The notes: generated from the sequence alone by a model not told the origin. A DNA stretch of 64,000 nucleotides from Frigidibacter albus (GCF_009908165.1 NZ_JAAAUC010000014.1:18866-82865); one strand, 5' to 3'; counted from the stretch's first letter, positions 8,230 to 17,438 are shown. A program made the numbers and translations.

Positions 8230-8257
8230 GCCCCCGGCGACGGGGGCATCGTTGTTT
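8230..8257 (+). terminator. Terminator-like hairpin after tRNA-Val
   Basis: GCCCCCG and CGGGGGC form a 7-bp stem closed by a GCGA tetraloop, followed by a weak T-rich tail (ATCGTTGTTT). It lies between the tRNA and rpmJ and may stop or attenuate read-through. Confidence 0.6.
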
Positions 8258-8292
8258 AGAAGGCGCACGCGCGCCGCGAATGGGAGAAGGCC

Positions 8293-8418
8293 ATGAAGGT
8301 CCGTAACTCGCTCCGCTCGCTCAAGCAGCGTCATCGCGATTGCCAGGTCGTGCGCCGCAAAGGCCGCATCTACGTGATCAACAAGACGCAGAAGCGCTTC
8401 AAGGCCCGTCAGGGCTGA
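8293..8418 (+). CDS. rpmJ: 50S ribosomal protein L36, zinc-free type
   Basis: This 41-residue basic protein ([18 protein letters not shown], then [20 protein letters not shown]) is the small large-subunit protein L36. It retains only one cysteine and lacks the Cys-Cys-Cys-His set, so it belongs to the zinc-independent C-minus class that is normal in alphaproteobacteria. GGAGAAGG lies eight bases upstream of the ATG. It stands alone outside the large ribosomal operons and is followed by a strong intrinsic terminator. Confidence 0.95.
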   Translation: MKVRNSLRSLKQRHRDCQVVRRKGRIYVINKTQKRFKARQG

Positions 8419-8479
8419 TCCTTCTGGGCCCGGTCCGTCAGGACCAAAACCCTTAGGATACTGCGCAAGCGACAGATGC

Positions 8480-8512
8480 GGCCGTCGGGGCAACCCGGCG
8501 GCCTTTCTGTTT
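8480..8512 (+). terminator. Rho-independent terminator of rpmJ
   Basis: GGCCGTCGGG and CCCGGCGGCC form a 10-bp stem with one T-G wobble around the loop GCAA, followed by TTTCTGTTT. It lies about 60 bases after the rpmJ stop. Confidence 0.85.
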
Positions 8513-8567
8513 GCGTCGGGGGAGAGCTTGCAGGGCAGCGGCGGGGTCGCCCCCGCCACCTACCCCC

Positions 8568-9788
8568 TCAGTCGTACTTGCGCAGATCCTCGATGACCTT
8601 GCCATCGTTGGGCAGGCTGCCCGGCGGCACGATCTCGATCCGGCCCTTCATCTTCAGCGCCGCGACCACCGCGCCCTCATAATGCCCCGCATCGGTGCCG
8701 GGGCTTTCCACCCGCACCGTCATCACATCCATCTCGCCCTCGCGGGTGGCGATCACCCGGGCCCGGGCCACCTCGGGATGGCGGCTGACGAATTGCGCCA
8801 CCTGTTCGGGGCGCACGAACATGCCCTTGATCTTGGTGGTCTGGTCGGCGCGGCCCATCCAGCCGCGGATGCGCAGGTTGGTGCGCCCGCAGGGCGAGGC
8901 GCCGGGCATCACCGCCGACAGATCGCCGGTGGCAAAGCGGATCAGCGGGTAATCGGGGTTCAGCGTGGTCACGATCACCTCGCCCACCTCGCCCTCCGCC
9001 ACCGGGTCGCCGGTGCCGGGGCGCACGATCTCCACGATCACGCCCTCATCGACGATCATCCCCTCCATCGCCGGGCTTTCATAGGCGATGTTGCCCAGAT
9101 CGGCGGTGGCATAGCTTTGCAGGGTCAAGATCCCCCGGTCCGCGTATTCCGCACGCAAGGACGGGAACAGCGCCCCGCCGCCCACCGCCGCGCGGGTGAT
9201 CGCCAGCCGCTCGCCCATCTCCTCGGCCTTGTCGAGGATGATCTTCAGGTAATCGGGCGTGCCCGCATAGGCCGTGCTGCCCACATCCACCGCGGCGCGC
9301 ACCTGCAACTCGGTCTGGCCGGTGCCGGCGGGCAGCACCGCCGCCCCCACCGCCCGGCAACCGGATTCGAAGATCATGCCCGCAGGCGTCAAGTGATAGC
9401 CAAAGCAGTTCTGCACAATGTCCCCCGGCCCGATGCCGCAGGCGTGCAGGAAGCGGCCCATGCGCCACCAGTCATGCTCGCCCCCGCCGGGCTCATAGAT
9501 CGGCCCGGGGCTCTGGAACACATGCGCAAAGCCATGCGCGGGCCTCGTGGTGAACCCCCCAAAGGGCGGCGCCGCCTTCTGCGCCGCGCCCAGTTCCGAC
9601 TTGCGGATCACCGGCAGCCGGGCCAGCGCCGCCATGTCGGTCACCGCGGCTGCATCCACGCCCGCCAGCAGCGCACCGATTCCCGGCGCGCCCATCGCGC
9701 GGGCGATCTGCCCCGGCAGGGCGCGGGCCAGATCGGCGGCGCGCTGGTCGGGGCTGCGGGTCTCGAGGCTGTCGAAATACTGGGTCAT
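8568..9788 (-). CDS. Phenylacetate-CoA ligase-like AMP-forming enzyme
   Basis: The 406-residue protein resembles the PaaK branch of the ANL superfamily, which joins aryl or acyl carboxylates to CoA through an adenylate. Visible features are the N-terminal MTQYFDSLETRSPDQR (PaaK-like), the central YATADLGNIAYES in the A5 position, PLIRFATGDLSAV and the hinge/C-terminal IKGMFVRPEQVAQF. The usual glycine-rich A3 loop is degenerate, as in many PaaK relatives. It is the last gene of a minus-strand operon with a branched-chain-amino-acid-type ABC importer and a second ligase, so it probably activates the imported substrate or its product. The exact substrate is unknown. Confidence 0.82.
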   Translation of the reverse strand: MTQYFDSLETRSPDQRAADLARALPGQIARAMGAPGIGALLAGVDAAAVTDMAALARLPVIRKSELGAAQKAAPPFGGFTTRPAHGFAHVFQSPGPIYEPGGGEHDWWRMGRFLHACGIGPGDIVQNCFGYHLTPAGMIFESGCRAVGAAVLPAGTGQTELQVRAAVDVGSTAYAGTPDYLKIILDKAEEMGERLAITRAAVGGGALFPSLRAEYADRGILTLQSYATADLGNIAYESPAMEGMIVDEGVIVEIVRPGTGDPVAEGEVGEVIVTTLNPDYPLIRFATGDLSAVMPGASPCGRTNLRIRGWMGRADQTTKIKGMFVRPEQVAQFVSRHPEVARARVIATREGEMDVMTVRVESPGTDAGHYEGAVVAALKMKGRIEIVPPGSLPNDGKVIEDLRKYD

Positions 9789-9870
9789 GTCTCTGCCGGG
9801 GTTGCCCCCCTCCTGTCCCCGCGCCGGGGGGCGGCGGGGAGTGCTGAATTACGGGGTCTTCTGTGCGCTC

Positions 9871-10713
9871 TCAGGCCAGCCAGCGCTTGCGGCGCCGGTA
9901 GCTGCGCACATCGCGGAAGCTGCGGCGGCCCTCGTCCGACAGGCCGAGATAGAATTCCTTCACATCGGGGTTCTCGCGCAGCGCATCGGCGGGGCCGTCC
10001 ATCACCACCCGGCCCGATTCAAGGATATAGCCGTAATGGGCATAGCGCAGCGCGACGTTGGTGTTCTGTTCGGCCAGCAGGAAGGTCAGGCCCTCCTGTT
10101 CGTTCACCGCCTTCACGATCTCGAAGATCTGCTCCACCAGCTGCGGGGCAAGGCCCATCGACGGCTCGTCGAGCAGGATCGTCTCCGGCCGGCTCATCAG
10201 CGCGCGACCGATGGCGCACATCTGCTGCTCGCCGCCCGAGGTGTATCCGGCCTGGCTTTTCCGCCGCTCCTTCAGCCGCGGGAAATAGGCATAGACCATC
10301 TCCAGATCGCGGTTGATCGCCGCCTTGCCGTCGCGCCTTGTATAGGCCCCGGTCAGCAGGTTTTCCTCGACCGTCAGGTGTTCGAAGCAATGGCGCCCCT
10401 CCATCACCTGGATCACGCCCTTCTTCACCATGTCCGAGGGGCCAAGCTCCTGCACCCGCTCGCCGCGGTAATGGATCGTGCCCTTGGTCACCGCCCCGCG
10501 TTCGGAATGCAGCAGGTTGGAAATGGCCTTCAGCGTCGTGGTCTTGCCCGCACCGTTGCCGCCCAGCAGCGCGGTGATGCCGCCCTTCGGGACAGACAGG
10601 CTGACGCCCTTCAGCACGAGGATCACATGGTTGTAGATCACCTCGATATTGTTCACCTCAAGGAGGGTCTCGCGGGCCAGAGGGCCTTCGGAAGTGGATG
10701 CGGCGTCAAGCAT
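9871..10713 (-). CDS. ABC transporter ATP-binding protein, LivF type
   Basis: This is one of two cytoplasmic ATPases of a HAAT-family importer. The 280-residue product carries Walker A GGNGAGKTT (near residue 51), the Q-loop region, ABC signature TSGGEQQM and Walker B TILLDEPSMGL, followed by the LivF-like LLAEQN switch. It is longer than the about 235-residue LivF because of an N-terminal extension and a basic C-terminal tail ending RSYRRRKRWLA. It lies 59 bp downstream of the binding-protein gene and 82 bp upstream of a CoA ligase on the same strand. Confidence 0.92.
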   Translation of the reverse strand: MLDAASTSEGPLARETLLEVNNIEVIYNHVILVLKGVSLSVPKGGITALLGGNGAGKTTTLKAISNLLHSERGAVTKGTIHYRGERVQELGPSDMVKKGVIQVMEGRHCFEHLTVEENLLTGAYTRRDGKAAINRDLEMVYAYFPRLKERRKSQAGYTSGGEQQMCAIGRALMSRPETILLDEPSMGLAPQLVEQIFEIVKAVNEQEGLTFLLAEQNTNVALRYAHYGYILESGRVVMDGPADALRENPDVKEFYLGLSDEGRRSFRDVRSYRRRKRWLA

Positions 10714-10771
10714 GGGCTGGCCCCTTGGCTGAGGTGGGGGAAGCCCCGGCCCGAAGGCCGGGGCAGCGTCG

Positions 10772-12058
10772 TCAGTTGCAGCGCTCGGTCAGGCCGGTTT
10801 CGGCGGCGTAGGCGGCCGAGTCCTCCAGCACCAGCGCGTTCAGCACCTCGTCATCGGGCGCGATGAAGTCGGTGATCAGGTTCCACTTGCCGGCCGCCGC
10901 GTCCCATTGCTGGATCATCGCCGCCCCCGGGCCGCCATGGTCTTCACAGCTGGCCGCAAACGGCTGGCCAAAGTTCGGCAGGCCCAGTTCGGCCATCCGC
11001 TCTTCGGTGATCTCCAGCGCCTCGAACCCGTCGCGCACCTGCGCCGCGTTCACCGCCGGGGTTCCGGCCAGCTCCTGCGCCTTGCGGATCGCTTCCGAGA
11101 TGACCATCGCCGCATACATGCCGCGCGAATACAGCACGCTGCCGACCTGATCGCCCGCGCCGGCCGCCTTGCCCGCGTCCTGCACATATTGCTTGAGGTC
11201 CGCATAGACCGGGTAATCCATCCCGGTACCGTGCATCGCCAGGCTCTTGTAGCCATTGGCCGCGGCGCCCGCCGGGGTCACGTCATTCTCGGACCCGGAC
11301 CACCACACGCCGATCATGTTCTCCATCGGGAAGCGGATGTTCGCGGCCTCTTGCACCGCCACTTGGTTCATCACGCCCCAGCCCCAGAACAGCACGTAAT
11401 CGGGCTTCTCGCGGCGGATCTGCAGCCATTGCGACTTCTGCTCCTGGCCGGGCGAGTCGACCGGGATCTCGGTCAGCGCGAAGCCATGCTTCTTGCTCAG
11501 CTCGGTCAGGGTGCGGATCGGCTCTTTGCCGTAAGCCGAGTTGTGATAGACCAGCGCGATGGTCTTGCCCTCAAGGCTGCCGCCGTTCTGGTCCAGCAGA
11601 TGCTTCACCGCGACCGACGCGCCATCCCAGTAGTTCGCGGGATAGTTGAACACCCATTCGAACACCTTGCCATTCGCCGCCGAGGTGCGGCCATAGCCGG
11701 GAGTGTAGAGCGAAATCCCGTCCGCCGAGACCTTCGGGATCAGCTGATAGGTGATCCCCGTCGACAGCGGGTTGTAGACCAGCGCGCCGCTGCCCTTGGT
11801 GGCCTCGTAGCACTCCACCCCCTTCTCGGTGTTATAGGCGGTCTCGCATTCCGGCACGGTGACCAGCTCGCCGCCGATGCCGCCATCGCGTTCATTCAGC
11901 AGCGTGAAATAGTCGGTGAAGCCGTCGGCATAGGGGATGCCGCCCGCGGCGAAGGGCCCGGTCCGGTAGCTGAGGTTCGGCACGACCAGATCGGCCGAGG
12001 CCGGCACGGTGCCCGCGATCATCGCGGCAGCGGCCAGTGTGGCGAGTGTCTTCTTCAT
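10772..12058 (-). CDS. ABC transporter periplasmic substrate-binding protein (LivK-like, type 1)
   Basis: The 428-residue protein starts with a clear Sec signal peptide (MKKTLATLAAAAMIAGT, cleavage after ASA near residue 22). The mature part has the type I periplasmic binding fold of the HAAT family, but its body is closer to those associated with CoA ligases than to leucine-binding protein. Several cysteines (VPECETAY, ECYEATKG, ASCEDHG and the C-terminal ERCN) could form disulfides in the periplasm. GGAGG precedes the ATG. Location between the LivF-type ATPase and the LivM-type permease identifies it as the receptor of this importer. Confidence 0.9.
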   Translation of the reverse strand: MKKTLATLAAAAMIAGTVPASADLVVPNLSYRTGPFAAGGIPYADGFTDYFTLLNERDGGIGGELVTVPECETAYNTEKGVECYEATKGSGALVYNPLSTGITYQLIPKVSADGISLYTPGYGRTSAANGKVFEWVFNYPANYWDGASVAVKHLLDQNGGSLEGKTIALVYHNSAYGKEPIRTLTELSKKHGFALTEIPVDSPGQEQKSQWLQIRREKPDYVLFWGWGVMNQVAVQEAANIRFPMENMIGVWWSGSENDVTPAGAAANGYKSLAMHGTGMDYPVYADLKQYVQDAGKAAGAGDQVGSVLYSRGMYAAMVISEAIRKAQELAGTPAVNAAQVRDGFEALEITEERMAELGLPNFGQPFAASCEDHGGPGAAMIQQWDAAAGKWNLITDFIAPDDEVLNALVLEDSAAYAAETGLTERCN

Positions 12059-12134
12059 TCAGGGTCTCCTCCCAGAGTCGAATGCAGGGTTACGGGTCAG
12101 GGCCGGGCGCTCACGAACCGCCCGGGTCGGTATC

Positions 12135-13211
12135 TCAGTGCGGGAAGGGCCACAGCCGCAGCTTCTCCTTCGCCACGCGCCACAGCTGCGCGAGCCCGTG
12201 CGGCTCGAGGATCAGGAACACCACGATCAGCCCGCCGACGATCATCAGCTCGATATGCGCCGCCAGATCGGTGGGCCATCCCATCCCCTCGACCAGCACG
12301 TTCTTCAGGAACACCGGCAGCAGCACCAGGAACGCCGCCCCGGCAAAGCTGCCAAAGATGCTGCCCAGCCCGCCGATGATCACCATGAACAGCACCAGGA
12401 AGCTCTTGTTGATCCCGAAGACCTCGCCGACCTCTGCCGCGCCCAGATAGACCGCGAAGAACAGCGCGCCCGCCACCCCGATGAAGAAGGACGACACCGC
12501 AAAGGCCGACAGCTTGGCGGTCAGCGGGTTCACCCCGATGATCTCGGCCGCGATGTCCATGTCGCGGATCGCCATCCACTTGCGCCCCACGGCGCCGCGC
12601 GTCAGGTTCCGCGCCACCCAGGCCAGAGCGAACAGGATCACCAGGCAGAACAGGTATTTCGCGGCGGCCGAGGTGTTCGGCCCGGTCACGAAATGCCCCA
12701 GAAAGGTGCGCTCGGGCGAGTTGATCTGGCCCGAGGCGGAGTAGTTGTAGAACCACGGCACCTTGTTGAACAGCCAGACCAGGAAGAACTGCGCCGCCAG
12801 CGTCGCCACCGCCAGGTAGAACCCCTTGATCCGCAGGCTGGGCAGGCCGAACAGCACCCCCACGCAGGCGGTGATCCCGCCGGCCAGCAGCACATGGATC
12901 AGGATCGAAACCTCGGGGAAACTGGTCATCAGCTTGTAGCAGGAATAGGCCCCCACCGCCATGAACCCGCCGGTGCCCAGGCTGACCTGCCCGCAATACC
13001 CGGTCAGGATATTCAGCCCGATCGCCGCGATGGCATAGATCAGGAAGGGCACGAACACCGCGTTCGCCCAATAGTCGTTGATGAAGAACGGGATCACCCC
13101 GAAGGCAATCGCCAGCACCGCGTAATAGCGCACGCGGTCGAACTGGATCGGGAAGGTCTGCGCGTCTTCCGGATAGGTGGTCTTGAAGTCGCCTGCTTCG
13201 CGGTAGAACAT
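12135..13211 (-). CDS. ABC transporter permease, LivM type
   Basis: The 358-residue inner-membrane protein has about ten hydrophobic segments and the LivM-family motifs IGLNILTGYCGQVSLGTGGF and a GINPLTAK-like coupling segment (IGVNPLTAKLSAFAVSSFFI region). The start at 13211 gives MFYREAGDFKTTYPED, typical for this subfamily; longer upstream reading is arginine-rich out-of-frame sequence. It forms the translocation channel with the LivH-type permease encoded upstream. A 59-residue membrane protein gene lies between the two permease genes. Confidence 0.92.
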   Translation of the reverse strand: MFYREAGDFKTTYPEDAQTFPIQFDRVRYYAVLAIAFGVIPFFINDYWANAVFVPFLIYAIAAIGLNILTGYCGQVSLGTGGFMAVGAYSCYKLMTSFPEVSILIHVLLAGGITACVGVLFGLPSLRIKGFYLAVATLAAQFFLVWLFNKVPWFYNYSASGQINSPERTFLGHFVTGPNTSAAAKYLFCLVILFALAWVARNLTRGAVGRKWMAIRDMDIAAEIIGVNPLTAKLSAFAVSSFFIGVAGALFFAVYLGAAEVGEVFGINKSFLVLFMVIIGGLGSIFGSFAGAAFLVLLPVFLKNVLVEGMGWPTDLAAHIELMIVGGLIVVFLILEPHGLAQLWRVAKEKLRLWPFPH

Positions 13212-13251
13212 CAGCGCATCCCCCCATTGCGGGGCGCGTCGGTGGCCCCCG

Positions 13252-13431
13252 TCAGCAGCCCCGGCGGATACGCACCCAGGCCCAAAGCCCCAGCCCGGCG
13301 CCCAGCGCCGACAGCGCCATGTGCAGCACCAGCAGCGCCTGCGGTTCGGCCTGCGGCGCCGCCAGCGCCATCCAGCCAAAGGCCAGCGCGGCGGCCCAGC
13401 CGACAGTGAACATGATCGAACAGATCTTCAT
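13252..13431 (-). CDS. Small two-helix membrane protein inside the importer operon, 59 aa
   Basis: The reading frame MKICSIMFTVGWAAALAFGW... ends IRRGC and encodes 59 residues. Two hydrophobic helices (about residues 6-25 and 33-53) are separated by a short polar turn with proline and glutamate (PQAEPQA), and the tail is basic, so both ends should be cytoplasmic or the protein is a hairpin. A strong ribosome site (GGGGAGAG) precedes the ATG. It lies 40 bp before the LivM-type gene and 118 bp after the LivH-type gene, in the same direction. I do not recognise a family; a transporter accessory subunit is an inference from context only. Confidence 0.6.
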   Translation of the reverse strand: MKICSIMFTVGWAAALAFGWMALAAPQAEPQALLVLHMALSALGAGLGLWAWVRIRRGC

Positions 13432-13549
13432 GGTCCGGAACTCTCCCCACTCCCCGGCCGGCCGTCATCGGCACGGCCCCTGCCCGGAATGCAGCGCGGG
13501 TGTTCCCCGTGGTTGCGACACTCGGACGCATCGGATCAAATCCCATATC

Positions 13550-14539
13550 TTACACCCGCTCAATGATTTTTTCGCCGAACAGGCCCTGCGGCCGGAACAC
13601 CAGGAACAGCAGCGCCAGCACATAGGCGAACCAGTTCTCGGTCGCCCCGCCGATCATCGGCCCGATGGTGAACTCGAACAGCTTCTCGCCCACGCCGATG
13701 ATCAGCCCGCCGACGATGGCGCCCGGGATCGAGGTGAACCCGCCCAGCATCAGCACCGGCAGCGCCTTCAGCGCGATCAGGCTCAGGCTGAACTGCACAC
13801 CCGACTTGGTGCCCCACATGATCCCGGCGACCAGCGCCACGAACCCGGCGATTGACCAGACCAGCACCCAGATGAAGCGCAGGCTGATCCCCACCGACAG
13901 CGCGGCCTGATGGTCGTCGGCCACCGCCCGCAGCGCCCGGCCCTGCTTGGAATACTGGCTGAAGATGGTCAGCGTGGCGACAAGGATCACCGCCACGATG
14001 GTCGCCACGATGTCGAGGTTGTCGATGAAGAAGCCATAGCCCAGCAGCGCCGCCGTCGCGCTTTCCACGGTTTCGGAAATGCCCTGCGGCAAGCCCACGT
14101 CCAGCGTCTTGATGTCGGCGCCCCACATCACGTCGCCCAGCCCTTCCAGGAAATAGGCAAGGCCGATGGTCGCCATGAACAGGATGATCGGCGGCTGGTT
14201 CACCAGATGCTTCAGCACCAGCCGCTCGATCAGCCAGGCGAGAAGCACCATGACCCCCGCCGTCAGCGCGATGGCGACGATGCCGGGCAGCGTCCAGCCG
14301 AAGGTATGCAGGTTGGTGCCGAAGGTGGCGTTGATCAGATGCGCGAACGGGATCTGCCCGTTCTGGAACCCGACCAGCGTCAGCGCAGCAAAGAGGGCGA
14401 GCACGCCCTGCGCATAGTTGAAGATGCCGCTGGCCTTGAAGATCAGCACGAAGCCAAGGGCGACCAGCGCATACATCACCCCGGCCATCAGGCCGTTCAG
14501 GGTGACTTCCAGCGCGAACAGGATCTGGTCAGGCAGCAT
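13550..14539 (-). CDS. ABC transporter permease, LivH type
   Basis: The 329-residue inner-membrane protein begins MLPDQILFALEVTLNGLMAG, typical of LivH, and has about eight to nine hydrophobic segments. The conserved coupling region (QGRALRAVADDHQAALSVGI) is the LivH signature loop that contacts the ATPases, followed by GGFTSIPGAIVGGLIIGVGE. GAGGTG lies upstream of the ATG. It pairs with the LivM-type permease and is separated from the LivG-type gene by about 100 bp containing a 24-bp direct repeat. Confidence 0.93.
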   Translation of the reverse strand: MLPDQILFALEVTLNGLMAGVMYALVALGFVLIFKASGIFNYAQGVLALFAALTLVGFQNGQIPFAHLINATFGTNLHTFGWTLPGIVAIALTAGVMVLLAWLIERLVLKHLVNQPPIILFMATIGLAYFLEGLGDVMWGADIKTLDVGLPQGISETVESATAALLGYGFFIDNLDIVATIVAVILVATLTIFSQYSKQGRALRAVADDHQAALSVGISLRFIWVLVWSIAGFVALVAGIMWGTKSGVQFSLSLIALKALPVLMLGGFTSIPGAIVGGLIIGVGEKLFEFTIGPMIGGATENWFAYVLALLFLVFRPQGLFGEKIIERV

Positions 14540-14566
14540 GGCGCACCTCGATGTCCGACTGTTTTT

Positions 14567-14611
14567 GTTTACATACGGGTGCCATATTTTGTTTACATAC
14601 GGGTGCCATAT
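14567..14611. repeat. 24-bp direct repeat between importer genes
   Basis: GTTTACATACGGGTGCCATA is present at 14567 and again at 14591 with a period of 24 bases. A third, degraded relative (GGTTTCCGTATGGGTTCTG) follows. The segment is clearly AT-richer than its surroundings and lies between the LivG-type and LivH-type genes. Confidence 0.8.
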
Positions 14612-14640
14612 GGTTTCCGTATGGGTTCTGTATTGGCGCC

Positions 14641-15471
14641 TCAGTCATGGGCCACCCCCAGATAGGCGGCGATCACCTCGGGATTGGCGCGCACCTCATC
14701 GGGCGTGCCGTCGCCGATCTTCTTGCCGTAATCCATCACCACCACCCGGTCGGACAGGTCCATGACCACGCCCATGTCATGCTCGATCAGGCAGATCGTG
14801 GTGCCGAATTCGTCGTTCACATCCAGGATGAAGCGGCACATGTCCTCTTTTTCCTCGACGTTCATCCCCGCCATCGGCTCGTCCAGCAGCAGGATCTTCG
14901 GCTCTGCCGCCAGCGCCCGCGCCAGTTCCACGCGCTTCTTCAAACCGTAGGGTAGCCGCCCCACAGGGGTCTTGCGGATCGCCTGTATCTCAAGGAAATC
15001 AATGATCTTTTCCACCTTCTCACGGTGGGCGCTCTCTTCGCGCTGCGCCGAACCCCACCACATCGCCTGCGCCAGAATGCCGGTCTTCATCAGCGTCAGC
15101 CGCCCGGTCATGATGTTGTCCAGCACCGTCATCCCGTCGAACAGCGCGATGTTCTGGAAGGTGCGGGCAATGCCCAGCTGCGCCACCTGATAGGGTTTCA
15201 TCGGCCCGCGGCGAAAGCCCTTGAACCAGACCTCGCCCTCGGTCGGCACATAGAACCCCGAGATAACGTTGAGCATCGAGGACTTGCCCGCCCCGTTCGG
15301 CCCGATGATCGCCCGGATCTCGCCGTCGCGGATATCGAAGCTGATATCCTTGATCGCCGTCACCCCGCCAAACCGCAGCGTGATGTTCTTCATCTCCATC
15401 AGCACGCCGCCGATCTTCCGGCCATCGGCTGTGGTGTAACCCTCGGTTTTCATGGCAGTTTCCGCGTTCAT
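14641..15471 (-). CDS. ABC transporter ATP-binding protein, LivG type
   Basis: This 276-residue cytoplasmic ATPase has Walker A GPNGAGKSS, the LivG-type signature LPYGLKKRVELARAL in place of a canonical LSGGQ, and Walker B ILLLDEPMAGM, followed by the family-typical ICLIEHDMGVVMDLSDR. About 25 extra N-terminal residues precede the first beta strand. Its start overlaps the stop of the upstream long acyl-CoA ligase by four bases, indicating translational coupling. It is partner to the LivF-type ATPase at 9871. Confidence 0.93.
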   Translation of the reverse strand: MNAETAMKTEGYTTADGRKIGGVLMEMKNITLRFGGVTAIKDISFDIRDGEIRAIIGPNGAGKSSMLNVISGFYVPTEGEVWFKGFRRGPMKPYQVAQLGIARTFQNIALFDGMTVLDNIMTGRLTLMKTGILAQAMWWGSAQREESAHREKVEKIIDFLEIQAIRKTPVGRLPYGLKKRVELARALAAEPKILLLDEPMAGMNVEEKEDMCRFILDVNDEFGTTICLIEHDMGVVMDLSDRVVVMDYGKKIGDGTPDEVRANPEVIAAYLGVAHD

Positions 15472-17438
15472 TCCGCCGCCATCCTTGTCTGGGTGCCCTG
15501 CACGGCGGCATCGCGGATCGTCAGCGTCGCCTTGATCGCGCCCTTGCGGCCATCCTCGTAGGTCACCTCGGTTTCGGTGTAGATGCTGTCCCGCCCGTCA
15601 TAGAGCGCGTCGATCAGCTCGGCGAACTTGCTCTCGATGATGTTCCGCCGCACCTTCCGCGTCCGCGTCAGCTCGCCATCATCGGCGTCGAGTTCCTTGT
15701 GCAGGATCAGGAACCTGTGGACCTGGCACCCCGCCAGCATCGGATCGGCGGCGACGGACCGGTTCACCTCCTCCACATGCCCTTGGATCATGTCATAGAC
15801 GCGCGGGTGCCCGGCCAGCTCCTGATAGCTGGCATAGGCGATGTTGTTGCGCTCCGCCCAGTTGCCCACCGCCTGCAGGTCGATGTTGACGAAGGCGGTG
15901 CACATGGTGCGGGCGTTGCCGAAGACCACCGCCTCCAGGATGTTGGGATAGAATTTCAGCTTGTTTTCAACGTACTTGGGCGCGAACAGGTGGCCATCGG
16001 CCATCTTGCCCACATCCTTGGCGCGGTCGATGATCCGCAGATGCCCGGTGCCGTCCTCGAAGAACCCGGCATCCCCGGTCGCCACCCAGCCCTCGGCATC
16101 CTTGGTGCTGGCGGTGCTTTCGGGGTTCTTGAAATACTCGACGAATGTGCCGGGCGAGCGGTAGAACACCTCGCCATTCTCGGCGATCTTCACCTCGACC
16201 CCCGGGCTCGGCACGCCCACGGTATCGGACCGCACCTGCCCATCGGGCTGCTGGGTGATGAACACCGAAGCCTCGGTCTGCCCGTAAAGCTGCTTCAGGT
16301 TGATGCCGAGGCTGCGGTAGAAATCGAAGATCTCGGGCCCGATCGCCTCACCCGCCGTATAGCCCACACGGATCCGGCTGAACCCCAGCGTGTTCTTCAG
16401 CGGGCCATAAACCAGAATGTTCCCAAGCCCATAGCGCAGCCGGTCCATCATGCTGACGGGCTTGCCATCCAGGATCGCCGGCCCCACCTGCCGCGCCAGC
16501 GCCATGAAGTGATCGAACATCTTCTTCTTCAGCCGCCCGGCATCTTCCATGCGGATCATTACATTGGTCAGCTGGCCTTCGAACACCCGCGGCGGCGCAA
16601 AGAAATAGGTCGGCCCGATCTCGCGCAGGTCGGTCATCATCGTCGCCGGGCTTTCCGGGCAGTTGACGGTGAAGCCGGTCCAGTAGGCCTGCCCGACCGA
16701 GAAGATGAAGTCGCCGACCCAGGCCATCGGCAGATAGGCCAGCACCTCATCCCCGTGGCGCAGATGGTCGAAGCCCGAGGTGTTCTTGGCCGTCTCGATG
16801 ATATTGCGGTTCGACAGCACCACGCCCTTGGGCTTGCCGGTGGTGCCCGAGGTGTACAGCATCACGCAGGTGCTGTCGTAATCCAGCTCGGCGATGCGCT
16901 TGGTCAGCTCGCCCTCATAGCGGAAATGCCCGGCCCGCGCCTCGGCCTGCACATCGGCCAGCGCGTTCATGCGGGAATGGTCATACTTCCGCATCCCGCG
17001 GCGGTCATTATACATCACATGCTGGATATGCTGCACACGGTCCTCGATCTCGAGCACCTTGTCCACCTGCTCCTGATCGCCGCAGACGATGAAGCGCGCG
17101 CCGCAATGGTCCAGCACATAGGCCATCTCATCGGCCACCGCGTCCTGATACAGCGGCACCGGAACGGCCCCGCACATCTGCGCCGCGACCATGGCCCAGT
17201 AATGCGCCGGCCGGTTGCGGCCGATGATGGCGATATGGTCGCCGCGTTCGACCCCCAGCGACAGGAAGCCAAGCGCCAGCGCGCGGATCTGGTCATCCGT
17301 CTGCGCCCAGGTCCAGCTTTGCCAGATCCCGAATTCCTTTTCCCGGTAGGCCGGCAGCGCGCCGATCCGCGCCACGTTGCGCGCCAGCAACGCGGGAATG
17401 GAGTGCAGGGCGTCCGAAGGCGCCGTCATTTCCACCAT
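15468..17438 (-). CDS. Long acyl-CoA synthetase (AMP-forming), 656 aa
   Basis: The protein belongs to the FadD15/ACSL-like ANL ligases. It shows the P-loop YTSGTTGKPKGVVLSNRN, the A5 motif LYGQTEASVF, the A7 motif ATGDAGFFEDG and the C-terminal segment VGKMADGHLFAPKYVENKLK. The start at 17438 is set by GGGAGGATAC directly before MVEMTAPSD; the upstream extension has no family character. It is the first gene of the operon, overlaps the LivG-type gene by four bases and is divergent from the kinase/regulator pair across about 250 bp. It probably activates a fatty, aromatic or cyclic carboxylate brought in by the importer. Confidence 0.9.
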   Translation of the reverse strand: MVEMTAPSDALHSIPALLARNVARIGALPAYREKEFGIWQSWTWAQTDDQIRALALGFLSLGVERGDHIAIIGRNRPAHYWAMVAAQMCGAVPVPLYQDAVADEMAYVLDHCGARFIVCGDQEQVDKVLEIEDRVQHIQHVMYNDRRGMRKYDHSRMNALADVQAEARAGHFRYEGELTKRIAELDYDSTCVMLYTSGTTGKPKGVVLSNRNIIETAKNTSGFDHLRHGDEVLAYLPMAWVGDFIFSVGQAYWTGFTVNCPESPATMMTDLREIGPTYFFAPPRVFEGQLTNVMIRMEDAGRLKKKMFDHFMALARQVGPAILDGKPVSMMDRLRYGLGNILVYGPLKNTLGFSRIRVGYTAGEAIGPEIFDFYRSLGINLKQLYGQTEASVFITQQPDGQVRSDTVGVPSPGVEVKIAENGEVFYRSPGTFVEYFKNPESTASTKDAEGWVATGDAGFFEDGTGHLRIIDRAKDVGKMADGHLFAPKYVENKLKFYPNILEAVVFGNARTMCTAFVNIDLQAVGNWAERNNIAYASYQELAGHPRVYDMIQGHVEEVNRSVAADPMLAGCQVHRFLILHKELDADDGELTRTRKVRRNIIESKFAELIDALYDGRDSIYTETEVTYEDGRKGAIKATLTIRDAAVQGTQTRMAAE

